Assembly: GCA_027533185.1 (NCBI GenBank) | Contig: JAPZTS010000001.1 | Location: 186,001-250,000, forward strand | Origin: Leptospira sp. | GTDB lineage: Bacteria > Spirochaetota > Leptospiria > Leptospirales > Leptospiraceae | Reading direction: 5' to 3' | Length of the DNA: 64,000 nt | Shown: positions 46,886 to 57,214 of the stretch, in pieces | How positions within the stretch are numbered: the first letter of the stretch is position 1 | Layout: the number at the start of each line of letters is the position of its first letter | Notes under the pieces: model-generated | Database searches by the model: none | Seen by the model: only the letters and a program-made list of their open reading frames with translations | Told to the model about the DNA's origin: nothing | Program-made: the position numbers and the translations under genes

Positions 46886-48226
46886 TTACTGAGATTGGAT
46901 TACAAATTCAGTCCTACGATTTTTTTTGGAGGATTCCTCATCGTTTGCATTGAAGATGGGTTCCGTCGGACCCTTGCCATCTGTTGAAAGGCGTTTTTCA
47001 TCTACTCCTTTTCGAACCAAATAATCGCGAACTGACTTAGCTCGATCTTTGGAAAGAACCATATTATCTTCAAAATTTCCTGTCAAATCGGTATGACCAA
47101 TGATCTTCATTTTGACCTTCGGGTTTTCATGTAGGTAATCGACAAGAGAATCTAAAGTGGTAACAGATTCTTGTTTTAATTGAGCAGAAGCCCTTTCAAA
47201 GTAGATTGTATCTAAAGAAACTTTTCCTGATTCTTCTAATTTATTTTGAACTACGTTTTCCTTTTTCGGCAAAGCGGCAGTGAAAATATCAAAAGAACGC
47301 CCTTCTACACGACGACAAAAGAGGAAAGTTTTTTTAACTTGTTGGAAGACAATATAAGCTTCGTCTTCCGCTGAGTTAATGGGTGAACCGAGGTTTTCTA
47401 CATCAACAAAGGAATCACCTTGAATCTTTGCCATATAAAGATCAAAACCGCCAAATCCCCCAGGGCGATTTGAGGAGAAAAATAAAATTGTTCCTTCATC
47501 ATTAAAAGCAGCAGCTATAGTTGCATAACTGTTGTTAATTGGTGATGGTAAAGGCATTGGATCCGTCCAATTTCCATTTTTCAATTGAGTGAAATAAATT
47601 TTGGCAAGATTGGGCTGACCGAAGGGGTATCTTGTAAAGAGTAGTGTATCACCTAAGAGATGGGGATTTTCTTCGATTTCCTCAGTATTGATACCATAAG
47701 GCAATGCCTCAGGCTTCGACCAAGTTTTTCCATTCCATTTACTTACGTATAGATCTCTCGAAATTCCAACCTTTCCATTCTCCAATTGAACTTCGATACT
47801 CCCATCTCGATTGGAAGATAATAACATGGTTTTTCCATCTCTCGAAACAAAAGGACTTTGGTCATCAAACTCTGAATTAACCTCAGGTACCTCTGTTGGG
47901 AAGCCCCATTTGCCATCTTTATCTTTAGTTGATTTAAAAATTTCCGTATAAGATCTGTTTGATCTTTTAGAGTAGAAATAAAGAGTTTTCGCATCAGGAG
48001 AGAGTGTCGGTCCAAATTCCTGAAATGTTGTATTGATTGCGCCCTCAATTGGACTTACCTGGATCTGATTAGGAGAGATTTCATCAGCCCAAAGGAAACT
48101 GGGACTGAACATGGTAATACAAATCATAAGGAAAAGGAGTAAGAACTTTTTTGTTTCTAGAGATGAAAATATCCTATAAAACGATTCTTTTGAAATTTTT
48201 TTTAGATTATGATCAAACAAGAGCAT
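46886..48226 (-). CDS. OmpA-family protein with PD40/WD40-like propeller repeats
   Basis: A 446-residue envelope protein. ATG at 48226 is chosen because AGAGG lies 6 bases upstream. After a signal peptide (ending SFLWA), the central part has repeated PD40-like motifs such as SPDAKTLYFYSKRSN, SRDGKTMLLSSNRDG and NDEGTILFFSSNRPGGFGG. The C-terminal OmpA domain (about 345-446) has IIGHTDLTGN and DRAKSVRDYLVRKGV, which bind peptidoglycan. This propeller-OmpA layout is common in Leptospira and Bacteroidetes. Function in envelope anchoring. Confidence 0.87.
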   Translation of the reverse strand: MLLFDHNLKKISKESFYRIFSSLETKKFLLLFLMICITMFSPSFLWADEISPNQIQVSPIEGAINTTFQEFGPTLSPDAKTLYFYSKRSNRSYTEIFKSTKDKDGKWGFPTEVPEVNSEFDDQSPFVSRDGKTMLLSSNRDGSIEVQLENGKVGISRDLYVSKWNGKTWSKPEALPYGINTEEIEENPHLLGDTLLFTRYPFGQPNLAKIYFTQLKNGNWTDPMPLPSPINNSYATIAAAFNDEGTILFFSSNRPGGFGGFDLYMAKIQGDSFVDVENLGSPINSAEDEAYIVFQQVKKTFLFCRRVEGRSFDIFTAALPKKENVVQNKLEESGKVSLDTIYFERASAQLKQESVTTLDSLVDYLHENPKVKMKIIGHTDLTGNFEDNMVLSKDRAKSVRDYLVRKGVDEKRLSTDGKGPTEPIFNANDEESSKKNRRTEFVIQSQ

Positions 48227-48254
48227 AGAACACCTCTTCTGCTCTTTCATTCTT

Positions 48255-49508
48255 TCAAAGGTATTCTTTCAAAACCTCGGGAATCGAAAAGGTTCCATCC
48301 TCTAATTGGTAGTTTTCCATTACGGCGGCAAGGGTTCTACCAATTGCCAAACCAGAACCATTTAGAGTGTGAACGAGCAGGTTTTTCCCTTCCTTTGATT
48401 TGTATCGAATTTTTCCTCTTCTGGCTTGATAGTCTTTGAAGTTAGAAACTGAAGAAATTTCCATATACCGACCTAGGCCTGGCATCCAAACCTCGATATC
48501 GTATGTTTTGGCAGAGGCAGCGGACATATCTCTACTGCACAAAAGCATCACTCGATAGGGAAGTTTCAGCTTTTGTAAGATACTTTCCGCATGAGATAAC
48601 ATCCGTTCGTGTTCAGTAGTGGATTCTTCTGGAGCGACAAACTTTACAAGTTCGACTTTTTGAAATTGATGTACACGAATAATTCCTCGAGTATCTTTTC
48701 CATACGAACCAGCCTCTCTTCTGAAACAGGATGTATGTGCACAGACAGAAATAGGTAAATCTTTCTCTGAAATGATTTCATCTCGATAGTAATTTGTTAG
48801 GGGAACCTCTGCCGTTGGGATTAAGTTTAACCCATCTTTCTCAAGACGGTAAAAATCATCTGCAAATTTGGGAAGTTGTCCCGTTGCTGTCATAGATTCA
48901 TCATTCACGAGTACTGGAACCCACATCTCTTCATAACCATTTTCAGAAGTATGAGTATCCAACATCAAATTCATAAGGGCCCTTTCGATTTTTGCAGCAA
49001 GTCCTCGATAGGTATAAAAGCGAGCACCTGAAAGTTTTACTCCTCTTTCAAAATCAAAGATTTTTAGTGCTTCGCCAATATCATAATGAGTCTTTGGTGA
49101 ATAGCTAAACTTAGGAACTTCGCCCCAAGATTTTACCAACACATTATCTTCTTCGGATTTTCCTTCGGGAACGGATGGATCTAAAAGATTGGGAAGTCCC
49201 AAATTCAATTCATTTAATGATTCTTCCTCTTTCGCCAAAGATTCTTCAATTGCTTTAATACGTTCACCAACAAGTTTCATATTTGCTGAAATTTCGGAGA
49301 TATCTTTTCCTTGGGATTTAAGAATTCCTACTTCTTTCGAAACTCGATTTCTTTCAGCACGAAGCTCCTCAGCTTCCCATTTTAATTTTTTCTGGATCTC
49401 ATTGACTGATTTAATTTTTTCTTCAATTTGCGTAGATACAATTCCGCGTTTTTTTAAACTCTCAATGAGATCTTCAGGATTAGAAACAATTCGGTTAATA
49501 TCAAGCAT
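48255..49508 (-). CDS. serS: Seryl-tRNA synthetase
   Basis: Charges serine onto its tRNAs. The 417-residue product has an N-terminal coiled-coil arm that holds the long variable arm of tRNA-Ser ([20 protein letters not shown]), then class II motifs: motif 2 in [28 protein letters not shown], split by positions, and motif 3 in [19 protein letters not shown]. The stop (48255) sits 28 bases upstream of the OmpA-like ATG. Three tRNA-Ser genes lie within 8 kb at 40798-42015. Confidence 0.96.
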   Translation of the reverse strand: MLDINRIVSNPEDLIESLKKRGIVSTQIEEKIKSVNEIQKKLKWEAEELRAERNRVSKEVGILKSQGKDISEISANMKLVGERIKAIEESLAKEEESLNELNLGLPNLLDPSVPEGKSEEDNVLVKSWGEVPKFSYSPKTHYDIGEALKIFDFERGVKLSGARFYTYRGLAAKIERALMNLMLDTHTSENGYEEMWVPVLVNDESMTATGQLPKFADDFYRLEKDGLNLIPTAEVPLTNYYRDEIISEKDLPISVCAHTSCFRREAGSYGKDTRGIIRVHQFQKVELVKFVAPEESTTEHERMLSHAESILQKLKLPYRVMLLCSRDMSAASAKTYDIEVWMPGLGRYMEISSVSNFKDYQARRGKIRYKSKEGKNLLVHTLNGSGLAIGRTLAAVMENYQLEDGTFSIPEVLKEYL

Positions 49509-50310
49509 GGTAATAGGCCTTTCGATTTAAAAATTTTAATGAATTTTGATAGATAGATTCAGAGACTGTTGAATTTAATTCAGTTCTCAAACTGAACATT
49601 TTTTCTCTTATATAACTCAGATTAGATGAATCGTTTCTTTTTCCACGATGAGGCATAGGAGCAAGGAAAGGAGCATCCGTTTCCATTAAAATAGATTCCA
49701 AAGGAATTTTTTTGGCTGCATCTTGGATATCGACTGCGGATTTAAATGTGAGGATACCTGAAAAAGAAATATAATAACCCAAATCAACAAATCGTTTCGC
49801 TGCCTCGTAATCATAGGTGAAACAATGTATCACTCCAAAACTTTTAGTTTTATATTCTTTCAACGCTTCATAAGTATCTTCAAATGCATCCCGAGAATGA
49901 ATAACAACTGGCAGCTTATGTTCCGATGAAAATTCTAAAAACTTGCGTAAGATATGATTCTGCTCGCGGCGCGAATCTTTCGAATGATAGAGATCCATTC
50001 CAATTTCTCCAATCGCAGAAAAATTCGGATCTTCTAATTTCGATTTTGCTAATTCCAAAATTTCATCTGCATTCGGAAATTCATGTGTTTCTGTTGGGTG
50101 ACAACCAATGGAATAATGAATTTTTAATTCAGGTCTTGAATAGGTTTCAGAAATCTCAATGGCCCTCTTAGAACTCGGCAGATCAATCCCAATCTGGACC
50201 AAGTGGTCTACTCCAGAGTTTCGGGTTTTCTCTAGAGAAATTGGTATCTCCTGTCCCTGCTCCTGGATTATGTCTAAGTGACAATGAGTGTCGATCATGG
50301 AATCGGCCAT
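49501..50310 (-). CDS. TatD-family metal-dependent deoxyribonuclease
   Basis: A 269-residue TIM-barrel hydrolase with [29 protein letters not shown] and ETDAPFLAP, the metal ligands of TatD/TatD-like DNases. The ATG at 50310 or an in-frame ATG at 50298 (MIDTHCHLD) are both possible; the second puts the motif at residue 2 as usual. Its end overlaps the serS start by 8 bases, so the two are co-transcribed. Confidence 0.92.
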   Translation of the reverse strand: MADSMIDTHCHLDIIQEQGQEIPISLEKTRNSGVDHLVQIGIDLPSSKRAIEISETYSRPELKIHYSIGCHPTETHEFPNADEILELAKSKLEDPNFSAIGEIGMDLYHSKDSRREQNHILRKFLEFSSEHKLPVVIHSRDAFEDTYEALKEYKTKSFGVIHCFTYDYEAAKRFVDLGYYISFSGILTFKSAVDIQDAAKKIPLESILMETDAPFLAPMPHRGKRNDSSNLSYIREKMFSLRTELNSTVSESIYQNSLKFLNRKAYYHA

Positions 50311-50416
50311 AAATAGCAGGTTTTGTAATTTCCATTCAGTGAAAATGAAAATTCTATCGAAAGATATAGTGGGTACACGAACTTTTGCTTAAATCGTTGG
50401 AAAGAGACTCTAAGCC

Positions 50417-51406
50417 GTGAACTATAAACAAAGACTCAATCTTATCTTCTATAGATTCCGTTACAAGTTCCAAGAATGGAAGTTGAAGCTTTCTCAACGC
50501 TACGAAGATTTGAATAAAAAAGGACGGGAAAGACTCACGATCATGGTCATTCCCCATACTGATCACCGAACCATCAATTTTATCATTTCTTACAAAACAA
50601 TCTCGATCGTTATCGCAATCCTTGTTACTCTGTTAGTGATTAGCGCAGTCAATGTTCTTTCGCATAGTGGTTCCATTCACCAACTTACTGAACTCAATTT
50701 AACAAACAAAGACTTCATCCGACAATCTTCAAAAATGAAGGATGAGGTTGCCTCCCTTCACGAGACAATCCAATACTACTATGAAAGGATTTCCAACCTC
50801 TATATCAAATTAGGTGGAGATCCTTCTCGCGTCTCAAAAGGTGTAGGTGGTCAAGCACCTCAATTTGCTTCCCTCCAAGGAGCCCCGCAAACAGATATTA
50901 CAAGTGAATCCTTTCGGATCAAAGAAGATATCCACAATCTCAAACTTAGTTCTGAGCTTTCTGACGAGATCATTAAATTGATTAAAAAAAGAAAGAGCAT
51001 CATTAAAAATACTCCCTCCATTTGGCCAACAAAAGGTTATGTTCTCTTCCCATACGGAAAGTATATCTCTCCGATCACGGGAAAGGAAGAATACAACCGA
51101 GGTTTAGACATCGGATCCTTCCCCGGTGCAGAAGTACAGGCAACAGCACCTGGTCTTGTTTTTGATACAGGTTATTCTCCGGCAACTGGCTATTACGTGA
51201 AACTCGCCCATCGATTTGGATGGAAGACTATCTACTCAAACTTGGATCGAATCCGAGTTAAAAAGAATGAAAAAATTTCAAAAGGTGATATCGTTGGATA
51301 TGTAGGAAAAACGGCTGAGAATCCTATATACCATTTGCATTATGAAGTGCATGTTGGAACACAGGCTCTCAATCCTTTTTCCTTCTTAAACCAGATCCAA
51401 GAATAA
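50417..51406 (+). CDS. M23-fold membrane protein with degenerate metal site
   Basis: A 329-residue protein: basic cytoplasmic tail, a membrane segment at about 60-80 ([19 protein letters not shown]), a coiled-coil stretch (about 95-130), and an M23 domain (about 205-325). The usual HxGxD reads NRGLD (Asn227, Asp231) and the YxHL histidine is Asn275, while HLH (306-308) is kept. Two of the expected histidines are therefore missing, so catalysis is doubtful; NlpD/EnvC-type regulators of amidases show similar losses. The bactofilin gene shares one base with its stop. Confidence 0.85.
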   Translation: MNYKQRLNLIFYRFRYKFQEWKLKLSQRYEDLNKKGRERLTIMVIPHTDHRTINFIISYKTISIVIAILVTLLVISAVNVLSHSGSIHQLTELNLTNKDFIRQSSKMKDEVASLHETIQYYYERISNLYIKLGGDPSRVSKGVGGQAPQFASLQGAPQTDITSESFRIKEDIHNLKLSSELSDEIIKLIKKRKSIIKNTPSIWPTKGYVLFPYGKYISPITGKEEYNRGLDIGSFPGAEVQATAPGLVFDTGYSPATGYYVKLAHRFGWKTIYSNLDRIRVKKNEKISKGDIVGYVGKTAENPIYHLHYEVHVGTQALNPFSFLNQIQE

Positions 51407-51759
51407 TGGCAAACCTCCAAGTCGAAGAAGAATTTTTAGTTAACAGTGTCATAGGTGAAGGAGCCGAATTCACAGGAGAATTTAAGTTTCCCGGACTCAT
51501 TCGCATTGATGGCAAATTCCGTGGTGTTTTAGAAACCACGGGCAAAGTCTTAATTGGCAAAACTGGATTCGTAGATACCGATATCAAAGCTCGAGTTGTC
51601 GTCGCTGGCGGTGAGATCAAAGGCAATATATATGCAACGGAGCGGGTAACCTTGCTTGCCAGTTGCCGATTGGAAGGCGATATAGTAACTCCTAGACTTG
51701 TTGTGGAAGAAGGTGTCACTTTCCATGGAAAGTGTACGATAAATCCCACTCGCCATTAG
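51406..51759 (+). CDS. Bactofilin (polymer-forming cytoskeletal protein)
   Basis: A 117-residue bactofilin: a short beta-helix core with repeating hydrophobic turns (EFTGEFKFPGLIRIDGKFRG, VLIGKTGFVDTDIKARVV, GGEIKGNIYATERVTL), one member of a family that forms membrane-linked filaments. Bactofilin beside an M23 peptidase is a common pairing in cell-shape loci, and a Leptospira biflexa bactofilin is known to set helical pitch (established in the genus); whether this is that homologue is not shown. It overlaps the M23-fold gene by one base. Confidence 0.93.
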   Translation: MANLQVEEEFLVNSVIGEGAEFTGEFKFPGLIRIDGKFRGVLETTGKVLIGKTGFVDTDIKARVVVAGGEIKGNIYATERVTLLASCRLEGDIVTPRLVVEEGVTFHGKCTINPTRH

Positions 51760-51768
51760 ACGGCAATC

Positions 51769-52233
51769 ATGATCATTAATAACAAGAATCCTAAGTCTAT
51801 CTCCTCTTCCTCACAGAAGAAGGATAGCGAACGTCTAAAAACTGAAAAGGTAGATGAATCCAAACAAAGTTTTTTAGAAATTTTAGAATCCATAGTACCT
51901 GCTTCTGGTGAAAATACTAAGGAACTGAACGAACTCTGGAAAGACCTTCCCGATTTAGAAAAAAAACTAATTGCAGATCCAAACCACAAACACCTAAACG
52001 AATACAAAGAGCATATCAAACAGATTGCATCTCTCATCTTGAAAAAGAATTACAAGATCCAACAGGCGCCCCTCCGCGGACGAAATGACCAGAGGGACAT
52101 ACGCTTTGTTAAAATTGTAGATGAAAAATTGGACATCTTAGCTAAAACAATGTTTTCTCCTAGCAATAGTGCCTTTGCAATTTTGAAACAATTAGATGAA
52201 ATCCGAGGTCTACTGATTGACGTAAAAGGTTGA
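51769..52233 (+). CDS. YaaR-family (DUF327) protein
   Basis: A 154-residue helical protein with SFLEILESIVP, KELNELWKDLPDLEKKL, then YKEHIKQIASLILKKNYKIQ and RDIRFVKIVDEKLDILAKTM, matching the DUF327/YaaR family. Its function is not known. It lies 9 bases after the bactofilin gene and 6 bases before the ABC exporter, so it belongs to the same row of genes. Confidence 0.75.
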   Translation: MIINNKNPKSISSSSQKKDSERLKTEKVDESKQSFLEILESIVPASGENTKELNELWKDLPDLEKKLIADPNHKHLNEYKEHIKQIASLILKKNYKIQQAPLRGRNDQRDIRFVKIVDEKLDILAKTMFSPSNSAFAILKQLDEIRGLLIDVKG

Positions 52234-52239
52234 TCCCAA

Positions 52240-54012
52240 TTGCAAAACACAGACAGACCCAAATCCAAAAACCTCAAAGTACTTAAAAAAACCTTCTCCT
52301 ACTTAAAACCATATAAAACAAAACTCTTCGTTGCGGGTGTTGCCTTGGTCGTGACGGCTGCCATCACACTTGGTCTGGGTCAAGGATTACGTCATTTAGT
52401 AGATGCGGGGTTTTCTGCTAGAAATGAATCAGAATTAGCATTCGCCGTGGGAGTTATAGTTTTTGTAGGTATATTCCTTGCCATCGGAACTTATATCAGG
52501 CACTATTTGATATCTTGGATAGGCGAGCGTGTTTCCTCAGATATTCGCATGGATGTGTTTGGACATATCATCTATCTTCATCCTGGCTTTTTTGAGACAA
52601 ATTCTCCAGGAGAAATTCAATCTCGCATAACAACAGATACGACTCTTTTACAAACAGTAATTGGGTCCTCTCTTTCAATCGCACTTAGAAACATTTTGAT
52701 GTTTATTGGCGGAATTCTGTTTCTTTTTTTAACGAACGTTAAATTAACAATTATAGTTTTAGTTAGTGTTCCATTTATAGTTTTTCCCATCCTCTACTAT
52801 GGGAAAAAAGTAAGAAACCTTTCTCGACTCACCCAAGATAAAATCGCTGGTGTGGGAACTTACGTGAGCGAAGCATTACTGAATATAAAAATCCTACAGT
52901 CTTTTCACCACCAGGATGAGGACAAACGAAGATTTTCTCTAACCGTAGAAGATGCATTTTCAGTATCTCTTGCGAGGATCAGACAAAGATCTCTTCTCAT
53001 AGCATCTGTAATTCTTTTTATTCTTGTTGGGATTAGTTTTATGCTTTGGGTTGGCGGGCGAGATGTCATCGCCGGAAAAATTACAGGAGGTGAACTCGTT
53101 GCCTTTAGCTTCTATGCAATCATGGTAGCGAACAGTGTTGGAGCCTTTTCTGAGGTGTTAGGTGATTTGCAACGTGCAGCGGGAGCAACGGAAAGACTGA
53201 TGGAACTATTGATTTCTGAGCCTGAAATTCGCGAGCCAATCGAACCAGTTTCCGTAGTTCCTTCCCTTAAAGCAGATATTGAATTCTCAAATTTGAGTTT
53301 TTCCTATCCTTCTCGACCAGAAAGGAAGGCAATAAATGGAATCAATTTAAGAATCCCGGAACTAAAAACTACAGCACTTGTTGGTCCTTCTGGAGCCGGT
53401 AAGAGTACAATATTTGAATTGATCTTAAGATTTTATGATCCAACGGAAGGAAGTATCCGTATAGGAGGAATTCCCTTAGATCAACTCACAACGAAAGATT
53501 TACGTTCCCTAATTGGTTTTGTCCCACAACAACCAATTTTATTTTCTGGAACGCTTGCAGAAAATATCGCTTATTCAAAACCAAATGCAAGTTTAGAAGA
53601 AATAAGAAGAGCTGCCGACTATGCATATATTACCGAATTCTTAAACCAACTCCCCCAAGGCTATGATACGAACTTAGGACATTTAGGGACTCGCCTCTCA
53701 GGAGGACAAAAACAAAGAATTGCGATCGCAAGAGCGATTCTTAAGAACCCAAAAATTTTACTTTTAGATGAAGCAACCTCAGCCCTTGATTCGGAATCAG
53801 AAGAAATAGTAAAACGCGCGTTACAGAATTTAATGTCAGATCGAACAACGATTCTTATTGCACATAGACTCTCAACTGTCGTCAAAGCTGACCAAATCGT
53901 GGTAGTTAAAAATGGAAAAATAGAGGCAATCGGCAAACATGAAGAACTGCTCCAAACGAATGCATTGTACGAAAGATTGGCGAGTCTACAATTTCAATCC
54001 GAAATTGTCTAA
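52240..54012 (+). CDS. ABC exporter, MsbA-like half-transporter
   Basis: A 590-residue half-transporter with six membrane helices in the first 300 residues and an ATPase: GPSGAGKST (Walker A), FVPQQPILFSGTLAENIAY, LSGGQKQRIAIARAILKNP (signature) and LLLDEATSALDSESE (Walker B). MsbA-type exporters flip lipid A or related lipids; the substrate is inferred. TTG start at 52240. Its last 27 bases overlap the end of convergent parB. Confidence 0.9.
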   Translation: MQNTDRPKSKNLKVLKKTFSYLKPYKTKLFVAGVALVVTAAITLGLGQGLRHLVDAGFSARNESELAFAVGVIVFVGIFLAIGTYIRHYLISWIGERVSSDIRMDVFGHIIYLHPGFFETNSPGEIQSRITTDTTLLQTVIGSSLSIALRNILMFIGGILFLFLTNVKLTIIVLVSVPFIVFPILYYGKKVRNLSRLTQDKIAGVGTYVSEALLNIKILQSFHHQDEDKRRFSLTVEDAFSVSLARIRQRSLLIASVILFILVGISFMLWVGGRDVIAGKITGGELVAFSFYAIMVANSVGAFSEVLGDLQRAAGATERLMELLISEPEIREPIEPVSVVPSLKADIEFSNLSFSYPSRPERKAINGINLRIPELKTTALVGPSGAGKSTIFELILRFYDPTEGSIRIGGIPLDQLTTKDLRSLIGFVPQQPILFSGTLAENIAYSKPNASLEEIRRAADYAYITEFLNQLPQGYDTNLGHLGTRLSGGQKQRIAIARAILKNPKILLLDEATSALDSESEEIVKRALQNLMSDRTTILIAHRLSTVVKADQIVVVKNGKIEAIGKHEELLQTNALYERLASLQFQSEIV

Positions 54013-54879
54013 AAGTCTTTCCATATCTTCTAAGTTAGCATACGAAAACGTAATCTTTCCTTTTCCATTGGTTTCATTATGTGAGACTTCAACCTTGGAG
54101 CTAAACTTATTCCTAAGCTTTGTTTCCAGTTTGATGATACTTGGATCCCGTTTGTCGGGCCCGCTTGGTTTGGATTCTTTCCTTTCCGGATTCAAGTAGT
54201 TGGAAACAAAATTTTCTACTTCTCTTACATTCCATCCTTCCAATAAAATCTTTTGCGCAACTTCCCACTGTTTTTTTGAATCTGGAACCGAAAGTAAGGG
54301 CCGTGCCTGACCCTCAGTAAGTTTGCCTTCCTTTACCAAATCCTGAATTGGTTTTGGCAGACCTAGGAGCCTAAGTAAATTTGAAACTGTAGCTCGGTTC
54401 TTTCCAACTCTAGTCGCAAGATCAGTAACCTTCAAACCCCGTTTGTCAATGATCGACTGATAGGCTAGAGCCTCCTCCATGGGATTTAAGTTTTCTCTTT
54501 GGATGTTTTCAATCAATGCGAGTTCCATCATGTCAGCTTCGGAAAGATCTCGAACGATCGCAGGAATTTTCGCAAACCCAGCAAGCTTACAAGCACGTAA
54601 CCTACGTTCGCCGGCGACTAGTATAAATCCAGGGCCACTTGGATTTTTCTGTACAACGATTGGCTGGATTACTCCGTGTTCCACGATTGTGTGGGAAAGC
54701 TCCTGGATTGTTTGATCCGAGAACTGTTTTCTAGGTTGGTGAGGGTTAGGTAAGATTTCCGTTACTTTAATTTCTCTTACCCCTGCTTGTTCTTCTTTTG
54801 AGAATTCAGTTTGGTCGTCTTTGACGGGAATGAGATTGCCAAGTCCTCGACCTAATACCTTACCTTTACCAAGCGCCAT
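53986..54879 (-). CDS. parB: Chromosome partitioning protein ParB
   Basis: CTP-binding clamp that loads at parS. The 297-residue product has the KVLGRGLGNLIP start, the N-terminal box REIKVTEILPNPHQPRKQF, VAGERRLRACKLAG, the ENIQRENLNPMEEA motif and a helix-turn-helix (TDLATRVGKNRATVSNLLRLL). It is 2 bases after parA on the same strand. It overlaps the ABC exporter end by 27 bases. Two matching parS sites are found at 56140 and 57099. Confidence 0.95.
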   Translation of the reverse strand: MALGKGKVLGRGLGNLIPVKDDQTEFSKEEQAGVREIKVTEILPNPHQPRKQFSDQTIQELSHTIVEHGVIQPIVVQKNPSGPGFILVAGERRLRACKLAGFAKIPAIVRDLSEADMMELALIENIQRENLNPMEEALAYQSIIDKRGLKVTDLATRVGKNRATVSNLLRLLGLPKPIQDLVKEGKLTEGQARPLLSVPDSKKQWEVAQKILLEGWNVREVENFVSNYLNPERKESKPSGPDKRDPSIIKLETKLRNKFSSKVEVSHNETNGKGKITFSYANLEDMERLLDNFGLKL

Positions 54880-54881
54880 TA

Positions 54882-55643
54882 TTATATCCTTCCCACTACT
54901 TCTTCTGCTAAACTTTTGTAACTCTTTGCCCCAACTCCTTCCGGATCATAGTAGTTGATAGGCTTTCCAAAAGAAGGAGCTTCTGATAATTTTATATTTC
55001 GTGGAATTACAGTCTCGTAGACTTTTTCTTTGAAATAATTACGAACATCGTCTGCTACTTGGTTTGCAAGATTGGTTCGTTTATCATACATTGTAAGAAG
55101 AACTCCTTCCAAACTCAAAGATGAATTCCATTGATTTTGAACAAGAGAGATGATTCGCATCAACTGTGATAAACCTTCCAAAGCAAAGTATTCGGTTTGC
55201 AAAGTGATCATAACCGATTGAGAAGCACAAAGTGCATTGATTGTTAACACACCGAGGGATGGTGGGCAATCGATTAAAACAAAATCATAACTTTCTTTTA
55301 CAGAGGCAAGTGCATCTTTAAGTTTGAATTCCTTCTTCTCAATTCCCAAGAAGTCAACTTCCAAACCAGATAGATTTATGTTTGCTGGTATGATGTCCAA
55401 GTTTGCAACGAAGGTTTTTTGGATGGCCTCTCTGGCAGATAATTCACCAATCAAAACTTCATATGTTGTTTTATTCAAACTTTGAACTTCGATTCCAAAA
55501 CCGGATCCTGAGTTCCCTTGCGGATCAATATCAACGAGAAGAACCTTCTTACCTAGTTCAACAAGATTGGATGCAAGGTTGATAGCCGTTGTTGTTTTTC
55601 CAACTCCACCTTTCTGATTGCTGATCGATACAATTTTACCCAT
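54882..55643 (-). CDS. parA: Chromosome partitioning ATPase ParA (Soj type)
   Basis: A 253-residue deviant-Walker ATPase with [14 protein letters not shown] (10-17 is the core), [13 protein letters not shown], and [12 protein letters not shown], all typical of ParA/Soj. It forms an ATP-driven gradient that moves ParB-parS complexes. It overlaps rsmG by 8 bases at its start and ends 2 bases before parB, the usual rsmG-parA-parB order near oriC. Confidence 0.95.
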   Translation of the reverse strand: MGKIVSISNQKGGVGKTTTAINLASNLVELGKKVLLVDIDPQGNSGSGFGIEVQSLNKTTYEVLIGELSAREAIQKTFVANLDIIPANINLSGLEVDFLGIEKKEFKLKDALASVKESYDFVLIDCPPSLGVLTINALCASQSVMITLQTEYFALEGLSQLMRIISLVQNQWNSSLSLEGVLLTMYDKRTNLANQVADDVRNYFKEKVYETVIPRNIKLSEAPSFGKPINYYDPEGVGAKSYKSLAEEVVGRI

Positions 55644-56379
55644 TCTTGCTTTTTGTCTCCTTTACGATTTCTTTCCATTCACGAGGGAAGCCAAGTCTCG
55701 GCTTCGAAGTCTTTTGCAGTATTTTAATATGTCTCTTTCCCACAAAGTCTAATTCAGGAATTGGGATTTCTTTTTTTAAAATGAATCCATTATTCATTAA
55801 TACCTCCTTTTCCACTAACTTATCCGGGAACTCTTGTGCTAAAAAGGGACATAAGTAGCCATTTTGTTTTACAAGCAAGGTTGCCACCTCCGCAACGTAG
55901 GGATAGGGTACCATCGCCCTAGTACAAATTAAATCAAACTCCGCTTCTAATTCCTCTGCTCGAGCATAAACGAATTCGATTCGCTCACTCACTGCGTCAA
56001 GGCTTCCATCCCGAACTTCTGATTCAAGTAAAGCTAGCTTTCGTTTTTGAGAGTCTACCAAATATAGGAAGGGCGCTGTCTTCCAAACCATGAACAAAAA
56101 TCCAGGAAGACCAGGACCTGTTCCTATATCCGCCACTACCGTTTCACGTGAAACAAAACCTGATTGTTTTAGTTTCCAACAGAAAACCAGAGAATCAAGT
56201 ATGTGGCGATCCAGGATTCTTTCCGAATCCTTCCGTGAAAAAAATCCACCTCGCTCATTCTCTTTTTTTAGGAAATGAAAATAATTCTCTAAGAGTTCCC
56301 AATTCAATTCATCTTCCAACTCCGCATAGAATTTTGGAATAAGTTTCTTTACTGCTAGTTTGATTTTCAATTCTGACAT
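55636..56379 (-). CDS. rsmG: 16S rRNA m7G527 methyltransferase RsmG (GidB)
   Basis: A 247-residue SAM methyltransferase with [14 protein letters not shown] (SAM motif), and [13 protein letters not shown], and ICTRAM. It methylates G527 in 16S rRNA. A parS site lies inside its coding region at 56140-56155. Its stop overlaps the parA start by 8 bases. In many genomes the mnmG gene is directly upstream; here a plus-strand secreted-protein gene intervenes. Confidence 0.93.
   Translation of the reverse strand: MSELKIKLAVKKLIPKFYAELEDELNWELLENYFHFLKKENERGGFFSRKDSERILDRHILDSLVFCWKLKQSGFVSRETVVADIGTGPGLPGFLFMVWKTAPFLYLVDSQKRKLALLESEVRDGSLDAVSERIEFVYARAEELEAEFDLICTRAMVPYPYVAEVATLLVKQNGYLCPFLAQEFPDKLVEKEVLMNNGFILKKEIPIPELDFVGKRHIKILQKTSKPRLGFPREWKEIVKETKSKNG
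56140..56155. promoter_or_regulatory. parS site 1 (ParB binding)
   Basis: CGTTTCACGTGAAACA, a 15-of-16 match to the canonical parS TGTTTCACGTGAAACA, inside rsmG and next to parAB. The symmetric core TTTCACGTGAAA is complete. Confidence 0.88.
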
Positions 56380-56437
56380 AATAAGATTATACTTTTTCTG
56401 AGTTTAGCCGAATAGAGTAGGAGGAGAAATACTTTCC

Positions 56438-57196
56438 ATGATTCGATTCCTAATTTTTTTCCTTTGTTCTGTCTTCGCTGTATGGGGTTATACTCCTGGT
56501 AAATGGTCCCATAAAGATATTTATATTTTTCAAAAAAATAAAAAAGGTCCTTCTAAAGAGATTGTTCGAAACAACGAAGGAACAGTCATCTATGTTGCAG
56601 AATATCAATACAACGAAGAAGGTAAGTTAGAAATAGAAACCTATTCCGATAAGGAAGGAAAAGGTGATGGAAAAACGATATATAGATACACCGAAAGTCG
56701 GATCAGTAGCGAAGACGTATACGACGAACAAGGCACACTCATTACCCAGAAGGGATTCCTATATAAAGGCTCAACTCTAAAGAAAGTCACGATCAAATCC
56801 TTAGAAGATAAGGCTACCGTAACTTACAATTTGGAAACAAACAATGAAGGAAACGTAATTGCAGGAGATAGCAGGTCGAATGAATCGAAAGATGTAGATT
56901 CGTTCCGATTTAGTTTGGATCCGAAACGTCCCAATGTTCAGATCCAAAAGTTTTTGGATGAGAAAAACAAAACCTTAGGAGAGATACTCTTTAAGTATGA
57001 TGCAAAAGGTCAGCTCGTAGAAAGAGAATTTTTGCAAGGTGAGAACAAACGAGTTCACAAACTCAAATATAGACCCGATGGACTATTAGATTCTCATTCG
57101 TTTCACGTGAAACAAGGTGAAAGCTGGATTCTAGAAAAAACCCATGTGCTCGTCTATGAGGATCAAAACAAATCCAAACTATCGAAGAAAGATTAG
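56438..57196 (+). CDS. Secreted protein, repeat-like beta structure, unknown function
   Basis: A 252-residue protein with a signal peptide ending AVWGYTPG. The mature part has alternating strand-like repeats (IYVAEYQYNEEGKLEIETYSD, split; LFKYDAKGQLVERE; LKYRPDGLLDSHS) similar to YD/RHS-type or MORN-like repeats seen in Leptospira secreted proteins. No named family. It lies on the plus strand between rsmG and mnmG, which are divergent and convergent neighbours on the minus strand, and it carries a parS site inside the coding region at 57099. Confidence 0.7.
   Translation: MIRFLIFFLCSVFAVWGYTPGKWSHKDIYIFQKNKKGPSKEIVRNNEGTVIYVAEYQYNEEGKLEIETYSDKEGKGDGKTIYRYTESRISSEDVYDEQGTLITQKGFLYKGSTLKKVTIKSLEDKATVTYNLETNNEGNVIAGDSRSNESKDVDSFRFSLDPKRPNVQIQKFLDEKNKTLGEILFKYDAKGQLVEREFLQGENKRVHKLKYRPDGLLDSHSFHVKQGESWILEKTHVLVYEDQNKSKLSKKD
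57099..57114. promoter_or_regulatory. parS site 2 (ParB binding)
   Basis: CGTTTCACGTGAAACA, identical to the site at 56140, inside the secreted-protein gene. The two sites are 959 bases apart and about 5 kb from oriC. Confidence 0.88.
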
Positions 57197-57214
57197 ATTT
57201 CAATCTTGGGCAAG

